Source: Salinisphaera sp. G21_0 (GTDB lineage Bacteria; Pseudomonadota; Gammaproteobacteria; Pseudomonadales; Endozoicomonadaceae). From it: a stretch of 33,338 nucleotides of DNA. Positions within the stretch are counted from its first letter, which is position 1, and each line of letters starts with the position of its first letter. The notes beneath the pieces are model-generated. The model did not search any database and was not told the origin of the DNA. It saw only the letters and a program-made list of their open reading frames with translations. The position numbers were made by a program, and so were the translations under genes. Positions 1 through 7,783 of this stretch are shown piece after piece. The stretch is taken from the NCBI RefSeq assembly GCF_017744115.1, contig NZ_JAGHQW010000058.1:1-33338 (forward strand). The letters are read 5' to 3'.

Positions 1-117
1 CAAATCAGTGATTTCAGATCATCAGGTTTTGTGAAAACACTTATCGTACAGAACTGAAACCTGAAACAAGCTTATAGAATAAAAGGAGAGAAAATCAAGG
101 AGGTAGAGAAAGGTATA

Positions 118-140
118 TGGCGGTGAGTGAGGGATTCGAA
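118..140 (-). other. tRNA-Ser 3' end fragment, probable attachment site
   Basis: Read on the minus strand, these 23 bases form the T loop, the 3' half of the T stem and the acceptor end of a tRNA-Ser, finishing in ACCGCCA. The 5' side of the T stem no longer pairs properly, and no anticodon or D arm lies upstream, so this is not a whole tRNA gene. Integrative elements commonly leave such 3' ends as att sites. The adjoining 371-4014 genes are AT-rich and unlike the rest of the window, which fits an island border. No integrase and no second copy are visible here. Confidence 0.7.
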
Positions 141-200
141 TCCTTGCAACGCTGCAATTATTCTTTTAATATCAATAGGTTAGAATAGGCCAGAAAAACA

Positions 201-336
201 AAAAGTGTCCATTTGAGTTGTTAAAAGTGGTTATTGGTCAGTTTGGTGGACACTTTTTGGACACTTGAATACTTATTTCTCCAACTAAATGTGCAAATGA
301 AAAGTAATCGCGTTAAGTTGGATTTCAGTGTCCACC
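201..336. repeat. GTGTCCA repeats beside the attachment site
   Basis: The motif AGTGTCCA occurs at 204-211. Two inverted copies abut at 245-266, and AGTGTCCACC appears again at 327-336 as an exact inverted copy of 245-254. Clustered short repeats near a tRNA-derived att site resemble integrase arm-type binding sites, but that role is inferred. Confidence 0.45.
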
Positions 337-370
337 TAAATTATGACAGGATAACCGTTGGAAATTTCTG

Positions 371-1699
371 TTAGAGTTCCTCTGGCACCTCACCTTCTCT
401 TGTTTCAAGAATATAGTCTTCTGAAGCCACATGAATACTAAAGCTTCTAAATGCTTGATTAAAAATTTTCATCAGATCAGCTTCTGACACTTTCTTAGAA
501 TTCTTTTTATCTCTCTCTTCATAATATGCAAGAGCAAAGGAACGATAGAATGGATCTGAAAAGCTGAATTTATCAGAGTTTCCATCATATTTGATGATTT
601 CACCATAATTTTCATGCTGTAATTGTTCTAGATCTGACTCTAGTTTTTTCTTTGTTATTTTTATTTGATGATCTTTAGCCCAATTAAACAATTCATTTAG
701 TCTTGCACCATCTTGATCATGATGTGCAATAACTCTAATTGTATTGTCAACTTGGTTTACCTTTAATGCACGATCAAATGCATCCTTTATCGTATCTTCC
801 TCACCTTTGATATATTTTTTTAAAGCATCCTGTAAATCCGAATAATTGAACTCAACAGATTCTTCAAGTGTACTTTTAATTACAGCCGCATCACACATTA
901 AATAACATAGCTTATGACATATAGCAGCAAGTCCGTTAGAATAATGAACTATATCATTTTGAAGATCATCTGGTATGATAATATTTAGAGCTTTACATCC
1001 TTTAGATATAATTTTCTTTATTTCTTCATCGCTCATGAGTTTCACATGAATTTCAGTAACACGACGCCTCATTTCGCGATCTGTTTTTACTACTTCTCTT
1101 GCAGTACTTACTGCTCCTAAAGCAATTAATTTCAAGTCTTCATATTTATCAGACATATTCACGAATACTTTCATCATTTGCGTGAGCTTTTCTTTCTCAA
1201 CACCTTCAATCTTATGAAAATCTTCTAAAACCCAACAGTACCCAGCTTCACCAAGAAGTCTACCTAGACCTTGCGGCGTTAATTGTGGAGGCAGAAATCT
1301 TTTTTGCTTTTCAGTATCTTGACTTTCAAGGTTTGACTGTATTTGAGTCTGAATACTTAAATAAGTTAATTTCATACGTGCGTTTACTGAACATTTTTTT
1401 GCATTTACCACTTCATCAACATAGAATTCTCCAAGCTGATCAAATGCATCAAGAACAATTTCCTCAAAAGTCATTCCCTTCATACAATTTGTATTTATTT
1501 GCTTCTCATAAACTCTAAAAAGCAAGTTCTCTAAAAGAGTACTTTTTCCCGTTCCAGTATGCCCAAAAATCACCAACTGTGTACCAGGCATTTCTAGTGC
1601 AGTAACAACATCATCATTTAAATCAATTCGGTCCACAAATGTGACCCGAGCAGGTCGTGAAGGTGTGAAAACCTTTTTAAGCTCATAAATTTCTGACAA
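371..1699 (-). CDS. P-loop ATPase of an island defence-like pair
   Basis: A 442-residue ATPase. Walker A is clear at residues 46-54 (GHTGTGKST) after a beta strand, and a Walker B-like strand ends in L158-E159-D160 (WVLEDFH). A possible sensor strand lies near 191-200 (LKLIALGAV). The C-terminal part is helical and may hold a winged helix; this resembles AAA/STAND or ORC-like ATPases. There is no signal peptide or membrane segment, so it should be cytoplasmic. It follows the 734-residue nuclease-like gene on the same strand after 110 bp, so the two are probably cotranscribed. Base composition is much more AT-rich than the core genes to the right, as expected for acquired DNA. The exact family is not recognised; pairing with the nuclease suggests sensing or motor activity in a defence system. 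Confidence 0.8.
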   Translation of the reverse strand: MSEIYELKKVFTPSRPARVTFVDRIDLNDDVVTALEMPGTQLVIFGHTGTGKSTLLENLLFRVYEKQINTNCMKGMTFEEIVLDAFDQLGEFYVDEVVNAKKCSVNARMKLTYLSIQTQIQSNLESQDTEKQKRFLPPQLTPQGLGRLLGEAGYCWVLEDFHKIEGVEKEKLTQMMKVFVNMSDKYEDLKLIALGAVSTAREVVKTDREMRRRVTEIHVKLMSDEEIKKIISKGCKALNIIIPDDLQNDIVHYSNGLAAICHKLCYLMCDAAVIKSTLEESVEFNYSDLQDALKKYIKGEEDTIKDAFDRALKVNQVDNTIRVIAHHDQDGARLNELFNWAKDHQIKITKKKLESDLEQLQHENYGEIIKYDGNSDKFSFSDPFYRSFALAYYEERDKKNSKKVSEADLMKIFNQAFRSFSIHVASEDYILETREGEVPEEL

Positions 1700-1809
1700 A
1701 ACTTTTCCTTAACTTTGATTACTGTATTTTGAAACTAGAAGCTATAACACCAATTTCAGGCGCAGTCTGATGGAGATTTTTATTATGCTCATAGCCGATA
1801 GTTGGCGAC

Positions 1810-4014
1810 TTATTCGTTAAAGAACGAAGTTAATCGATCACTATAATCCAGCCCAGTTCCAGCTTTAAGATCATCGCTTAACTTTCTAATCTTTGCCTTA
1901 CGCCTACCTTTAGGCATTTCATTTTGCTCGACAATCATCTGCCTAACTCGCTTTCCAACATCTTCAGAAATATGGTTGGAAATTTGAACACCTAATAAAT
2001 TAGGAAAAGTATTTTTATAAACAGAATTTACTTTTTCTTTGGGAGGGGTAAAGCTGATGTAGTTATATAAAAAATCAGGCCTCATATAACAACTTACTGG
2101 ATACTTTTGATTAAATAACTTACTGACTGCTCTATGTGTAGCTGTATCTGAGGATAACCACCATGTCTTATAGCCTTCTAATGATGACTTAATTTCACCA
2201 TGTGCGGAGCGTAATGCGTAAATCGTCAGAATCAAATTAGCATCAGCTCTTGCCTTACCTGCCGAACCCTTTATATTTATAAGCTCTTCGTACAATTGAT
2301 CATAGTCGTTTTGACTAAACTCAACTTTCATTTCGCTTGTATCAGATGACACATATTCTATCCCAAATTCTTCATATAAGAAATCAATTAATTCTTGTTT
2401 AGCTGATGAAGAATTTATTGTTACAAAGTTATCTAGAAATCCGGAGTATGAGTTTATTTTACCCTCATTTTTTGCATATAAGAAAGCTCTTACAAGAATT
2501 TGATCTACAAACTCTTCAACACCTTTTCTAAAAAGATCTACGTTTTTAGAATATTCTTCTTCATATTTCCTATTAGAGCTTTTTAAATGTGCAAGCAACT
2601 CATCTAAAATTGTATCATTTACAAGCAGCCTTACCCCTCGTGACTTAGCAGATTGAAGTAGTGTCCAATACCTTTTATTTTGCTCTTCTAAGTATATTTC
2701 CGAGAACGCAGGAACAAGAATTGATGTACAAACAAATATCCTCATCTTTCCTGCCATTGTTTGAAAATAGCTAATAATTTGAGGATCACACTTCATCAAA
2801 AACAACATTAAATATGTCTTAGAAAGTGATTGAAGATATTCTTTTGCTTCTTTAGAACCACTGTATACCAATTCTCTTATAGCTAATATCAAAGCTGTTT
2901 TTACTTTATTTCTGTTTCTGTCAATTACATTAGAAGAATCTAATATTAAATCAACAGTTTCAGAGAGATTTTTCTCAAAATTATCAGAAGCCCCACCATT
3001 CAATAAAAAATCAGAAAACTCTAAACCTTGCTGATAGTATATTATTTCAACTGTGCTCTTTAGCATTTCTGCTACTTTTTTAACCTGTACCTCAGCACTT
3101 TTTAAATTCTTTCTAATAATTTTTTCTGCTTCCTCCATGAAACCATCATAAATTTTTTTGTCCTTCACATTATCTGAAACTATTTGTATTCTTGTCTCAT
3201 ATGGAAGGCAATAAAAATCAGAATCATTCCCCGCTTTATTTTTATGGTGATTTATTCTTCTATTTGGTTTTTTACTTAATGATTTAAGTCGCTTATTAAT
3301 TTTTGCCCTTAATCTTTCAACCTCAAAATCAAACATAGACCTAACAGTTTTTTCAATCTCATCAGCATTCATTAAAATGCTTTCATCTGGATCAGTATTT
3401 CTTAATGAATATAAAACTAAGCTATCAATAAGTTTGTTGTTAAGGTCTTCAACTTCCTCGCTTCTTCCAATCTGTTGCATCAAATAGATATACAGTTTTG
3501 GATCATTTATATGATCATTAACTTTAAACTCTCTGCCAGGCTTTTGCATTTCTCTTAAATGCCTAGCCATAAAATTAGTAATAGCTTCTTGTGTCGGTGG
3601 TGCATTGTTTGAATTTTTTGCAATCCAATCCCCATCAAATATTCTTAAGTTAACCCCATACTCTTCTTCTGCATAATCAATCAGCTCATCTTTATTTTTT
3701 ATTTCAATATTCGTTGTATACGTTAACCTTTCATATTCTATATTATTTTTCTTTAACTTTTCGAGCGTGTCTTTTAATTTTTCTTTAGGTTTCTTATCTA
3801 TTGTCATTTGAAAGATTGATTTTGGTTTTCCTTCTAATTCTGAAGTGTGTTCAAAACCATCAATCCCCCTATCCTTAATTCCTCCACTAGAAGAAAACTG
3901 ATAACCTAATCTTGCTGTTATAAATTCTTGGGCAAAATCTTCAAATAAAAATCCATCCTCAATCGCTATGAGCATGTCTTTTACATTATCTGAATGATGA
4001 GCTTCCTTAGACAT
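1810..4014 (-). CDS. Nuclease-like protein: restriction-endonuclease-like N-terminus, PIN-like C-terminus
   Basis: A 734-residue protein. Residues about 20-130 look like an Mrr/restriction-endonuclease fold: a helix with E25 and E30, then GGIKDRGIDG (44-53) with candidate metal ligands D48 and D52, then a strand with Q69-M70-T71 where Mrr-type enzymes usually have QxK. K74 or K75 might substitute. Residues 150-420 are helical and unrecognised. Residues about 424-640 resemble a PIN domain: the strand IFVCTSILV (426-434), E472 in the following helix, D591 in a helix, and D623 after a strand (WWLSSD). The usual first Asp of PIN domains is C429 here. It is the first gene of a likely two-gene unit with the downstream ATPase. 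A nucleic-acid-cleaving defence role is inferred; both active sites appear atypical. Confidence 0.72.
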   Translation of the reverse strand: MSKEAHHSDNVKDMLIAIEDGFLFEDFAQEFITARLGYQFSSSGGIKDRGIDGFEHTSELEGKPKSIFQMTIDKKPKEKLKDTLEKLKKNNIEYERLTYTTNIEIKNKDELIDYAEEEYGVNLRIFDGDWIAKNSNNAPPTQEAITNFMARHLREMQKPGREFKVNDHINDPKLYIYLMQQIGRSEEVEDLNNKLIDSLVLYSLRNTDPDESILMNADEIEKTVRSMFDFEVERLRAKINKRLKSLSKKPNRRINHHKNKAGNDSDFYCLPYETRIQIVSDNVKDKKIYDGFMEEAEKIIRKNLKSAEVQVKKVAEMLKSTVEIIYYQQGLEFSDFLLNGGASDNFEKNLSETVDLILDSSNVIDRNRNKVKTALILAIRELVYSGSKEAKEYLQSLSKTYLMLFLMKCDPQIISYFQTMAGKMRIFVCTSILVPAFSEIYLEEQNKRYWTLLQSAKSRGVRLLVNDTILDELLAHLKSSNRKYEEEYSKNVDLFRKGVEEFVDQILVRAFLYAKNEGKINSYSGFLDNFVTINSSSAKQELIDFLYEEFGIEYVSSDTSEMKVEFSQNDYDQLYEELINIKGSAGKARADANLILTIYALRSAHGEIKSSLEGYKTWWLSSDTATHRAVSKLFNQKYPVSCYMRPDFLYNYISFTPPKEKVNSVYKNTFPNLLGVQISNHISEDVGKRVRQMIVEQNEMPKGRRKAKIRKLSDDLKAGTGLDYSDRLTSFFNE

Positions 4015-4018
4015 TTAA

Positions 4019-4667
4019 ACTCCACTATTTTTATTAGGGTATAACGCTTATTAGTACGAATTACGCTTTTTACTTTGAACATCTGCACAGACGAGTTCAC
4101 TTTACAACGTTCAACTGATTAAAAACCCCCAATTTTTGATACGAGACTTAATTGAGCCATGCTGGCCATGTTCCGGCAAAGCGAGAATTGGTATTAATCG
4201 AGAATCAAAATTCGCAATAAAAATCCAGAGGTAAAAATTATTTCTTTAAAAACATAGGTAAATTATTTATCACTATTTATCGAGACTTGTTTGTACGCCA
4301 TACACTCTGGAAATTGAGAAAATCACCGATTTCTTATTATAACTGTATGCTCATACAGCAGGTTGAGCCTGATGACCATCAGGCACACTACCGTCCATCA
4401 CTTGTTCTTCTGCCTTTTACTGACATCAGGGAGCAGGGTATGAAATAGCTCAGCAACAACTTTTGTGATGAAATATTTTTCGATGGTGGGAACCGTCGCT
4501 TATTAAAACTGGACTAAGGTATCAGCTAAAGCAGTAGAATTAAAGATAACCTTTACTATTCTTTCATCGTCTTATACTTACAGCTCATCACCTGGCAATA
4601 AAGGCTCTGTGCGGCGTTTCCATGTACTGGTTCGACCTCAGTTTGGACTATATTCAGGGGTTTGAGT
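4019..4667. other. Gene-free stretch upstream of the nuclease gene
   Basis: About 650 bases without a convincing gene. It should hold the promoter of the minus-strand nuclease gene and contains the LexA-like box at 4343-4358. A 33-codon reading frame starts inside that box (4347-4448) but has no ribosome binding site and no recognisable product. Confidence 0.5.
4343..4358. promoter_or_regulatory. LexA-like (SOS) box
   Basis: The sequence CTGTATGCTCATACAG fits the gammaproteobacterial LexA consensus CTGT-N8-ACAG and is palindromic across the outer six bases of each arm. No intact SOS gene follows on either side. It may control a lost gene, or the minus-strand island genes whose first start lies about 330 bp to the left. 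Confidence 0.5.
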
Positions 4668-4720
4668 CTATACGTCAGGTTTTTTCTGAAATCCTACCTC
4701 TTGCTGAATACCGGTAATTT

Positions 4721-4810
4721 TGAACAACACCAGACTTAGTCCAATAAATTTGAACAACACCAGACTTAGTCCAATAAATTTGAACAACACCAGACTTAGT
4801 CCAATAAATC
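4721..4810. repeat. Three perfect 30-bp tandem repeats
   Basis: Three identical 30-base units at 4721-4750, 4751-4780 and 4781-4810, each beginning TTGAACAACACC and ending CCAATAAAT, directly abutting. The core CTTAGTCCA is present in inverted form at 4510-4518. There are no spacers, so this is not a CRISPR array. Perfect identity suggests recent slippage-type expansion. Confidence 0.95.
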
Positions 4811-4898
4811 TGTTGCCTCTAAGGACAAAACATTTTTTGGACACGTCTTCACCTGTCGTTCCTGGACAAATTACATTCAGCAAACGAGGTAAAACATC

Positions 4899-5126
4899 AT
4901 GAAAACATTGACTAACTCCATGCTCTGCACCCTGATCCATCTGACCAAAAACCAGCTTGAAACCAAGCGTCATGAAATCGCAGAACTGAGCCAGTACACC
5001 ACCAAGGTGATCCGCGAAAGTTATAATTCCGAAGTCGATGAACTGGTAGCCATTCTGGAAATCTTGCACGACTTCCTGAAAAATCAGTCCTCACCGGAGC
5101 AACCGACTCGCTCTACCAAGAAATAA
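4899..5126 (+). CDS. Small hypothetical protein
   Basis: A 75-residue ORF with a good ribosome binding site (GAGGT, eight bases before the ATG) and a hairpin at its stop codon. The predicted product is mainly helical with alternating charges (KNQLETKRHEIAEL, EVDELVAILEILHDFL) and a polar tail ending RSTKK. There is no signal peptide or membrane segment. The family is not recognised. It sits alone between repeats, so it could be a small regulatory or toxin/antitoxin-like protein, but nothing in the sequence decides this. Confidence 0.6.
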   Translation: MKTLTNSMLCTLIHLTKNQLETKRHEIAELSQYTTKVIRESYNSEVDELVAILEILHDFLKNQSSPEQPTRSTKK

Positions 5127-5155
5127 CAGATGGGGGTTTATCCCCTTTCTGTTAT
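5123..5155 (+). terminator. Hairpin at the end of the small ORF
   Basis: ATAACAGA (5123-5130) pairs with TCTGTTAT (5148-5155), with an inner GGGG/CCCC stem. It overlaps the stop codon of the 75-residue ORF. No T-tract follows, so it may be a weak terminator or an mRNA-protecting stem. Confidence 0.5.
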
Positions 5156-5179
5156 GTACAGGGATGTACTGTATCCTGA

Positions 5180-5399
5180 AAAAAATCTGGAAAATCTGGG
5201 GTCAGAATCTGGGGTCAGGTCTTTCTTCTTGACGCAAAACCAAGGAGCCCGAAACTGAAAAAAACTGGGGTTAAAAAACTGGGGGCAGGTCTTTCTTTTT
5301 GAACACATTCAAGATTCAAGACCTGTCACCGTTTTGGGTCTTTCTTTTTGAACACATTCAAGATTCAAGACCTGTCATCGTTTTGGTCGTCACCGTTTT
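5180..5399. repeat. REP-like dispersed repeat, copy A
   Basis: A mosaic of CTGGGGTCAG and GGTCTTTCTT motifs, then a 49-base unit repeated in tandem (5288-5336 and 5337-5385) that ends in GACCTGTCACCGTTTTG. Copy B at 12196-12425 shares the same order of blocks, including the stretch beginning CTTGACGCAAAACC. GGGGTCAGGTCTT-type motifs are typical of sequences mobilised by REP-associated (Y1) transposases; no such transposase is in this window. Confidence 0.8.
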
Positions 5400-5514
5400 G
5401 TAAACTCCGGCCTCATGTATTGTGCCAATCACCCTTCGACTTCGACAAGCTCAGCACTCAGGATGAACGGAGATCGAGTTCAAAATATCGAAGTTATTTC
5501 GGGTCAATTCCTAA

Positions 5515-5910
5515 CCCGGATATTTCATAAACTGCCCCGAATCTCGCGCACGACCACATGGATGTGGGAGGTAAGAAATTGTCCTGAAATAAATTCCACA
5601 TTTCTACAGACGCTACCCGCCGCTCGAAAAGCTGGAACCGCTTGTGCTTTTGCGGCCAGCAGCCACAGCAGCCAGCGACTAGCAGCCATCAGCCAGCAGC
5701 CGCAGCCAGCAAGCTCAACAAGCCTTAGTCAAATGCGGAACTTATTCCGGGACAATTCCTAAGGCGACGCAGGATGCCAAAGCCGAGGATTTTGCCGCTC
5801 TACGGGTTTTGTGAGAGAGCGCCGTACCGGGAGTACGGTCGACTGAGCAAAACTCCCATAGAGCGGCAAAGGACAAGCGAGAGCGGGAGCACGTTTATGA
5901 AATATCCGGG
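5515..5910. mobile_element. MITE-like nested inverted-repeat element
   Basis: CCCGGATATTTCATAAAC at 5515-5532 is repeated as an exact 18-base inverted copy at 5893-5910. Inside, ATTGTCCTGAAAT (5578-5590) is inverted as ATTCCGGGACAAT (5744-5756), and TTTGCCGCTCTA-type arms flank 5800-5870. The inner element has a shorter relative at 17309-17400. It holds a CAGC-rich stretch (5655-5712) and no credible gene. The structure fits a non-autonomous element with a second element nested in it. Confidence 0.7.
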
Positions 5911-6144
5911 CTGAGAGCCTGCCCCCGGTTTATCGACTGTCAAACAAGCTTCGCTGACTTAGATCAATACTTTATCTTCGGCAAATACGTAACCTGTGCT
6001 TATCCATTGAGTGATTGCCGAAGTCGATAGCGACTGTTTCGGAACCTGGTAACAAGAACACCAAATGCTAACTCTCTGGCTAAGAATAAATACCACCCCA
6101 ATAATAATAAAAACCGCTGACGGCTGATTGATCAGCACTTGTCG

Positions 6145-6167
6145 CCTTGCTTCGAGCGAGGTTTTTT
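6145..6167 (+). terminator. Rho-independent terminator
   Basis: CCTTGCT and AGCGAGG form a 7-bp stem around a TCG loop, followed by six T residues. No gene ends just upstream, so it may terminate a small RNA or be a relic of a lost gene. Confidence 0.6.
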
Positions 6168-6400
6168 ATAGGTTGGATACGGGGGAATAAGCAGTAAATT
6201 CCGTATCTGGACCAATAGGATAATACGGCAATGTCCGTAAAATAGCCGACTCAGCAAACAGGCTGAGACCTTAAGTTGAGTGAAGCATTTTGCATCAGGG
6301 AAGAGTCGATACAGTGTCACAGTGATGTGAACTGACGGAAGCCTCGAAAAACCAGGCAGGATGCACAGGAACCCCTAACGACTCCGGTCGTTCTTTACGG

Positions 6401-6425
6401 TCCTCGCTTTATGCGGGGATTTTGT
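6401..6425 (+). terminator. Terminator-like hairpin
   Basis: TCCTCGC (6401-6407) pairs with GCGGGGA (6413-6419) around TTTAT, followed by a T-rich run (TTTTGTTTT). It is orphaned, like the terminator at 6145. Confidence 0.45.
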
Positions 6426-6544
6426 TTTGGTCTCGATTCCAAGGTCCCTGGCATACCGAACCTTTCCACAAATTAGCCCCCCATAAACTCTCATGATTCC
6501 GAACAGAAACAGGTTGTTCCACATCCTGCAGGCTCCGGTATGCA

Positions 6545-6565
6545 TTCCCACGCAGAGCATGGGAA
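6545..6565. repeat. Palindromic repeat (TTCCCACGC/GCATGGGAA)
   Basis: TTCCCACGC AGA GCATGGGAA, followed by CGAGG. This is a recognisable short intergenic palindrome of the kind dispersed in many gammaproteobacterial genomes. The stem has one mismatch. Confidence 0.55.
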
Positions 6566-6761
6566 CGAGGGTACAATACTGCCTCTACACAGGAGCAACA
6601 GTGCTGGTACACAACGCCAATTTACCTGCTATGAAGCTGTCAACGGCTGAATTTAGTTTGCAATATAACAGGTTTAGCCCATTACCTGTTCTTGAACTTG
6701 CTCTTATGAAATTTTATGTGTTCAAATCCCTTATACAACGATAACAAAATTTGAGATTGAC

Positions 6762-7718
6762 ATGACGAACACAATAATAAGAAAACTCCTCTGGACAGCA
6801 CTGACATTTAGCGCTCTATTAAGCACACAGGCCAATGCAGCCTGTATGTTCTGGCAAGACTGTGACGCCTACAAAACCAAACACCCTATTGTTCTGGTGC
6901 ATGGTGTAGCCGGGTTCGACTCCATTCTGGGCATTGATTACTTTTACGGTGTTCACAGTGCTCTCAAGGAGAGAGGTGCCGAAGTCTACAGCCCCAACCT
7001 CTCTGCCTGGGAAGACGCCTATGTCAGGGGAGAGCAGCTTGTGACCTATCTGGAAGATTTGCAAGCCGCCACCGGTGCCGAAAAATTCAATCTGACAGGG
7101 CACAGCCTTGGTGGACCCACTGTCCGTTACGCAGCGGGTGTCAGGCCTGACCTGGTAGCCTCTGTAACCACCATAAGCGCCGTCAACTTTGGCTCGGAGT
7201 TTGCCGATGTGGCCCGGGGCCTGGTACCGATGGGCGGGAACACAGAAGCTTTTATAGCTCAGGCTCTTGAGCTGATGGGTCACATAACCGACTTTCTTGC
7301 CGGCAACCCTGAGAATCCGCAAGATGCCCTGGATTCGGTCACATTCATGACGACAGCCGGTGCAGCAGAGTTCAACAAAAAGTTTCCCGATGGCATGCCA
7401 TCCTCATCTTGTGGCCAGGGCGCACAGGAAGTGAATGGAGTGCATTATTACTCCTGGGGAGGCAATGATGCCGTAACCAACGTTTTTGATATTTCAGACG
7501 CCTTCCTGATGCTGACCAGCACAGGCATCAGCGGCAACAATGATGATGGTTTGGTCGGCCAATGCAGTCAGCACTGGGGCAAAGTCATTGGGACTGATTA
7601 CAGTCTGAATCATTTGGATGCTATCAATCATCTTTTTGGTATTCACCATCTTTTTGAAACCGATCCGGTTACCCTTTATGAAAACCACGCTGTACGCCTG
7701 AAAACAGCTGGCTTATAA
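6762..7718 (+). CDS. lipA: Secreted triacylglycerol lipase (family I, foldase-dependent)
   Basis: A 318-residue extracellular lipase that hydrolyses triacylglycerol esters. A Sec signal peptide ends near ANA-A (residues 24-27). The oxyanion motif VLVHG is at 44-48, the nucleophile S115 lies in GHSLGG (113-118), the acid is D262 in DDGLVG, and the base is H284 in NHLD, where D286 matches the Ca2+ ligand of Pseudomonas LipA. C217 and C268 match its disulfide pair. Length and motif order fit the Pseudomonas/Burkholderia I.1-I.2 group. These lipases need a membrane-bound foldase, which is the next gene, 65 bp downstream on the same strand. They are normally exported by Sec and then by a type II system; none is visible here. 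Confidence 0.95.
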   Translation: MTNTIIRKLLWTALTFSALLSTQANAACMFWQDCDAYKTKHPIVLVHGVAGFDSILGIDYFYGVHSALKERGAEVYSPNLSAWEDAYVRGEQLVTYLEDLQAATGAEKFNLTGHSLGGPTVRYAAGVRPDLVASVTTISAVNFGSEFADVARGLVPMGGNTEAFIAQALELMGHITDFLAGNPENPQDALDSVTFMTTAGAAEFNKKFPDGMPSSSCGQGAQEVNGVHYYSWGGNDAVTNVFDISDAFLMLTSTGISGNNDDGLVGQCSQHWGKVIGTDYSLNHLDAINHLFGIHHLFETDPVTLYENHAVRLKTAGL

Positions 7719-7734
7719 AAGCAAGGTGTCATCA

Positions 7735-7761
7735 GGAGAAGATCTATGAAAGGTCTTCTCC
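7735..7761 (+). promoter_or_regulatory. Intercistronic hairpin between lipase and foldase
   Basis: GGAGAAGATC and GGTCTTCTCC form a 10-bp stem with one G-T pair around a 7-base loop, without a T-tract. Its place between lipA and its foldase gene suggests it tunes foldase expression or protects the lipase transcript; this is inferred. Confidence 0.5.
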
Positions 7762-7783
7762 AAACGGTAGAGGCAGATAATTC

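Larger units (their letters stand above)
5911..6761. other. Long intergenic region before the lipase gene
   Basis: About 850 bases with no supported protein gene on either strand; the short frames here lack ribosome binding sites and recognisable products. It contains two terminator-like hairpins (6145-6167 and 6401-6425) and a palindromic repeat (6545-6565). The last 150 bases should carry the lipase promoter. Confidence 0.5.

Noticed and set aside
4347-4448. A 33-codon frame starting in the LexA-like box
   Set aside because: Its ATG is part of the operator palindrome, it has no ribosome binding site, and the peptide does not resemble UmuD, DinB or other SOS products.
4721-4810. CRISPR array
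   Set aside because: The 30-bp units abut with no spacers, and no cas genes are present.
5415-5762. A 115-codon plus-strand frame
   Set aside because: It lies within the nested inverted-repeat element, is made partly of a CAGC-rich simple repeat, and its product resembles no protein.
6132-6744. Several 60-80 codon frames on both strands before the lipase gene
   Set aside because: They overlap terminator-like hairpins and a palindromic repeat, lack ribosome binding sites and resemble nothing known.
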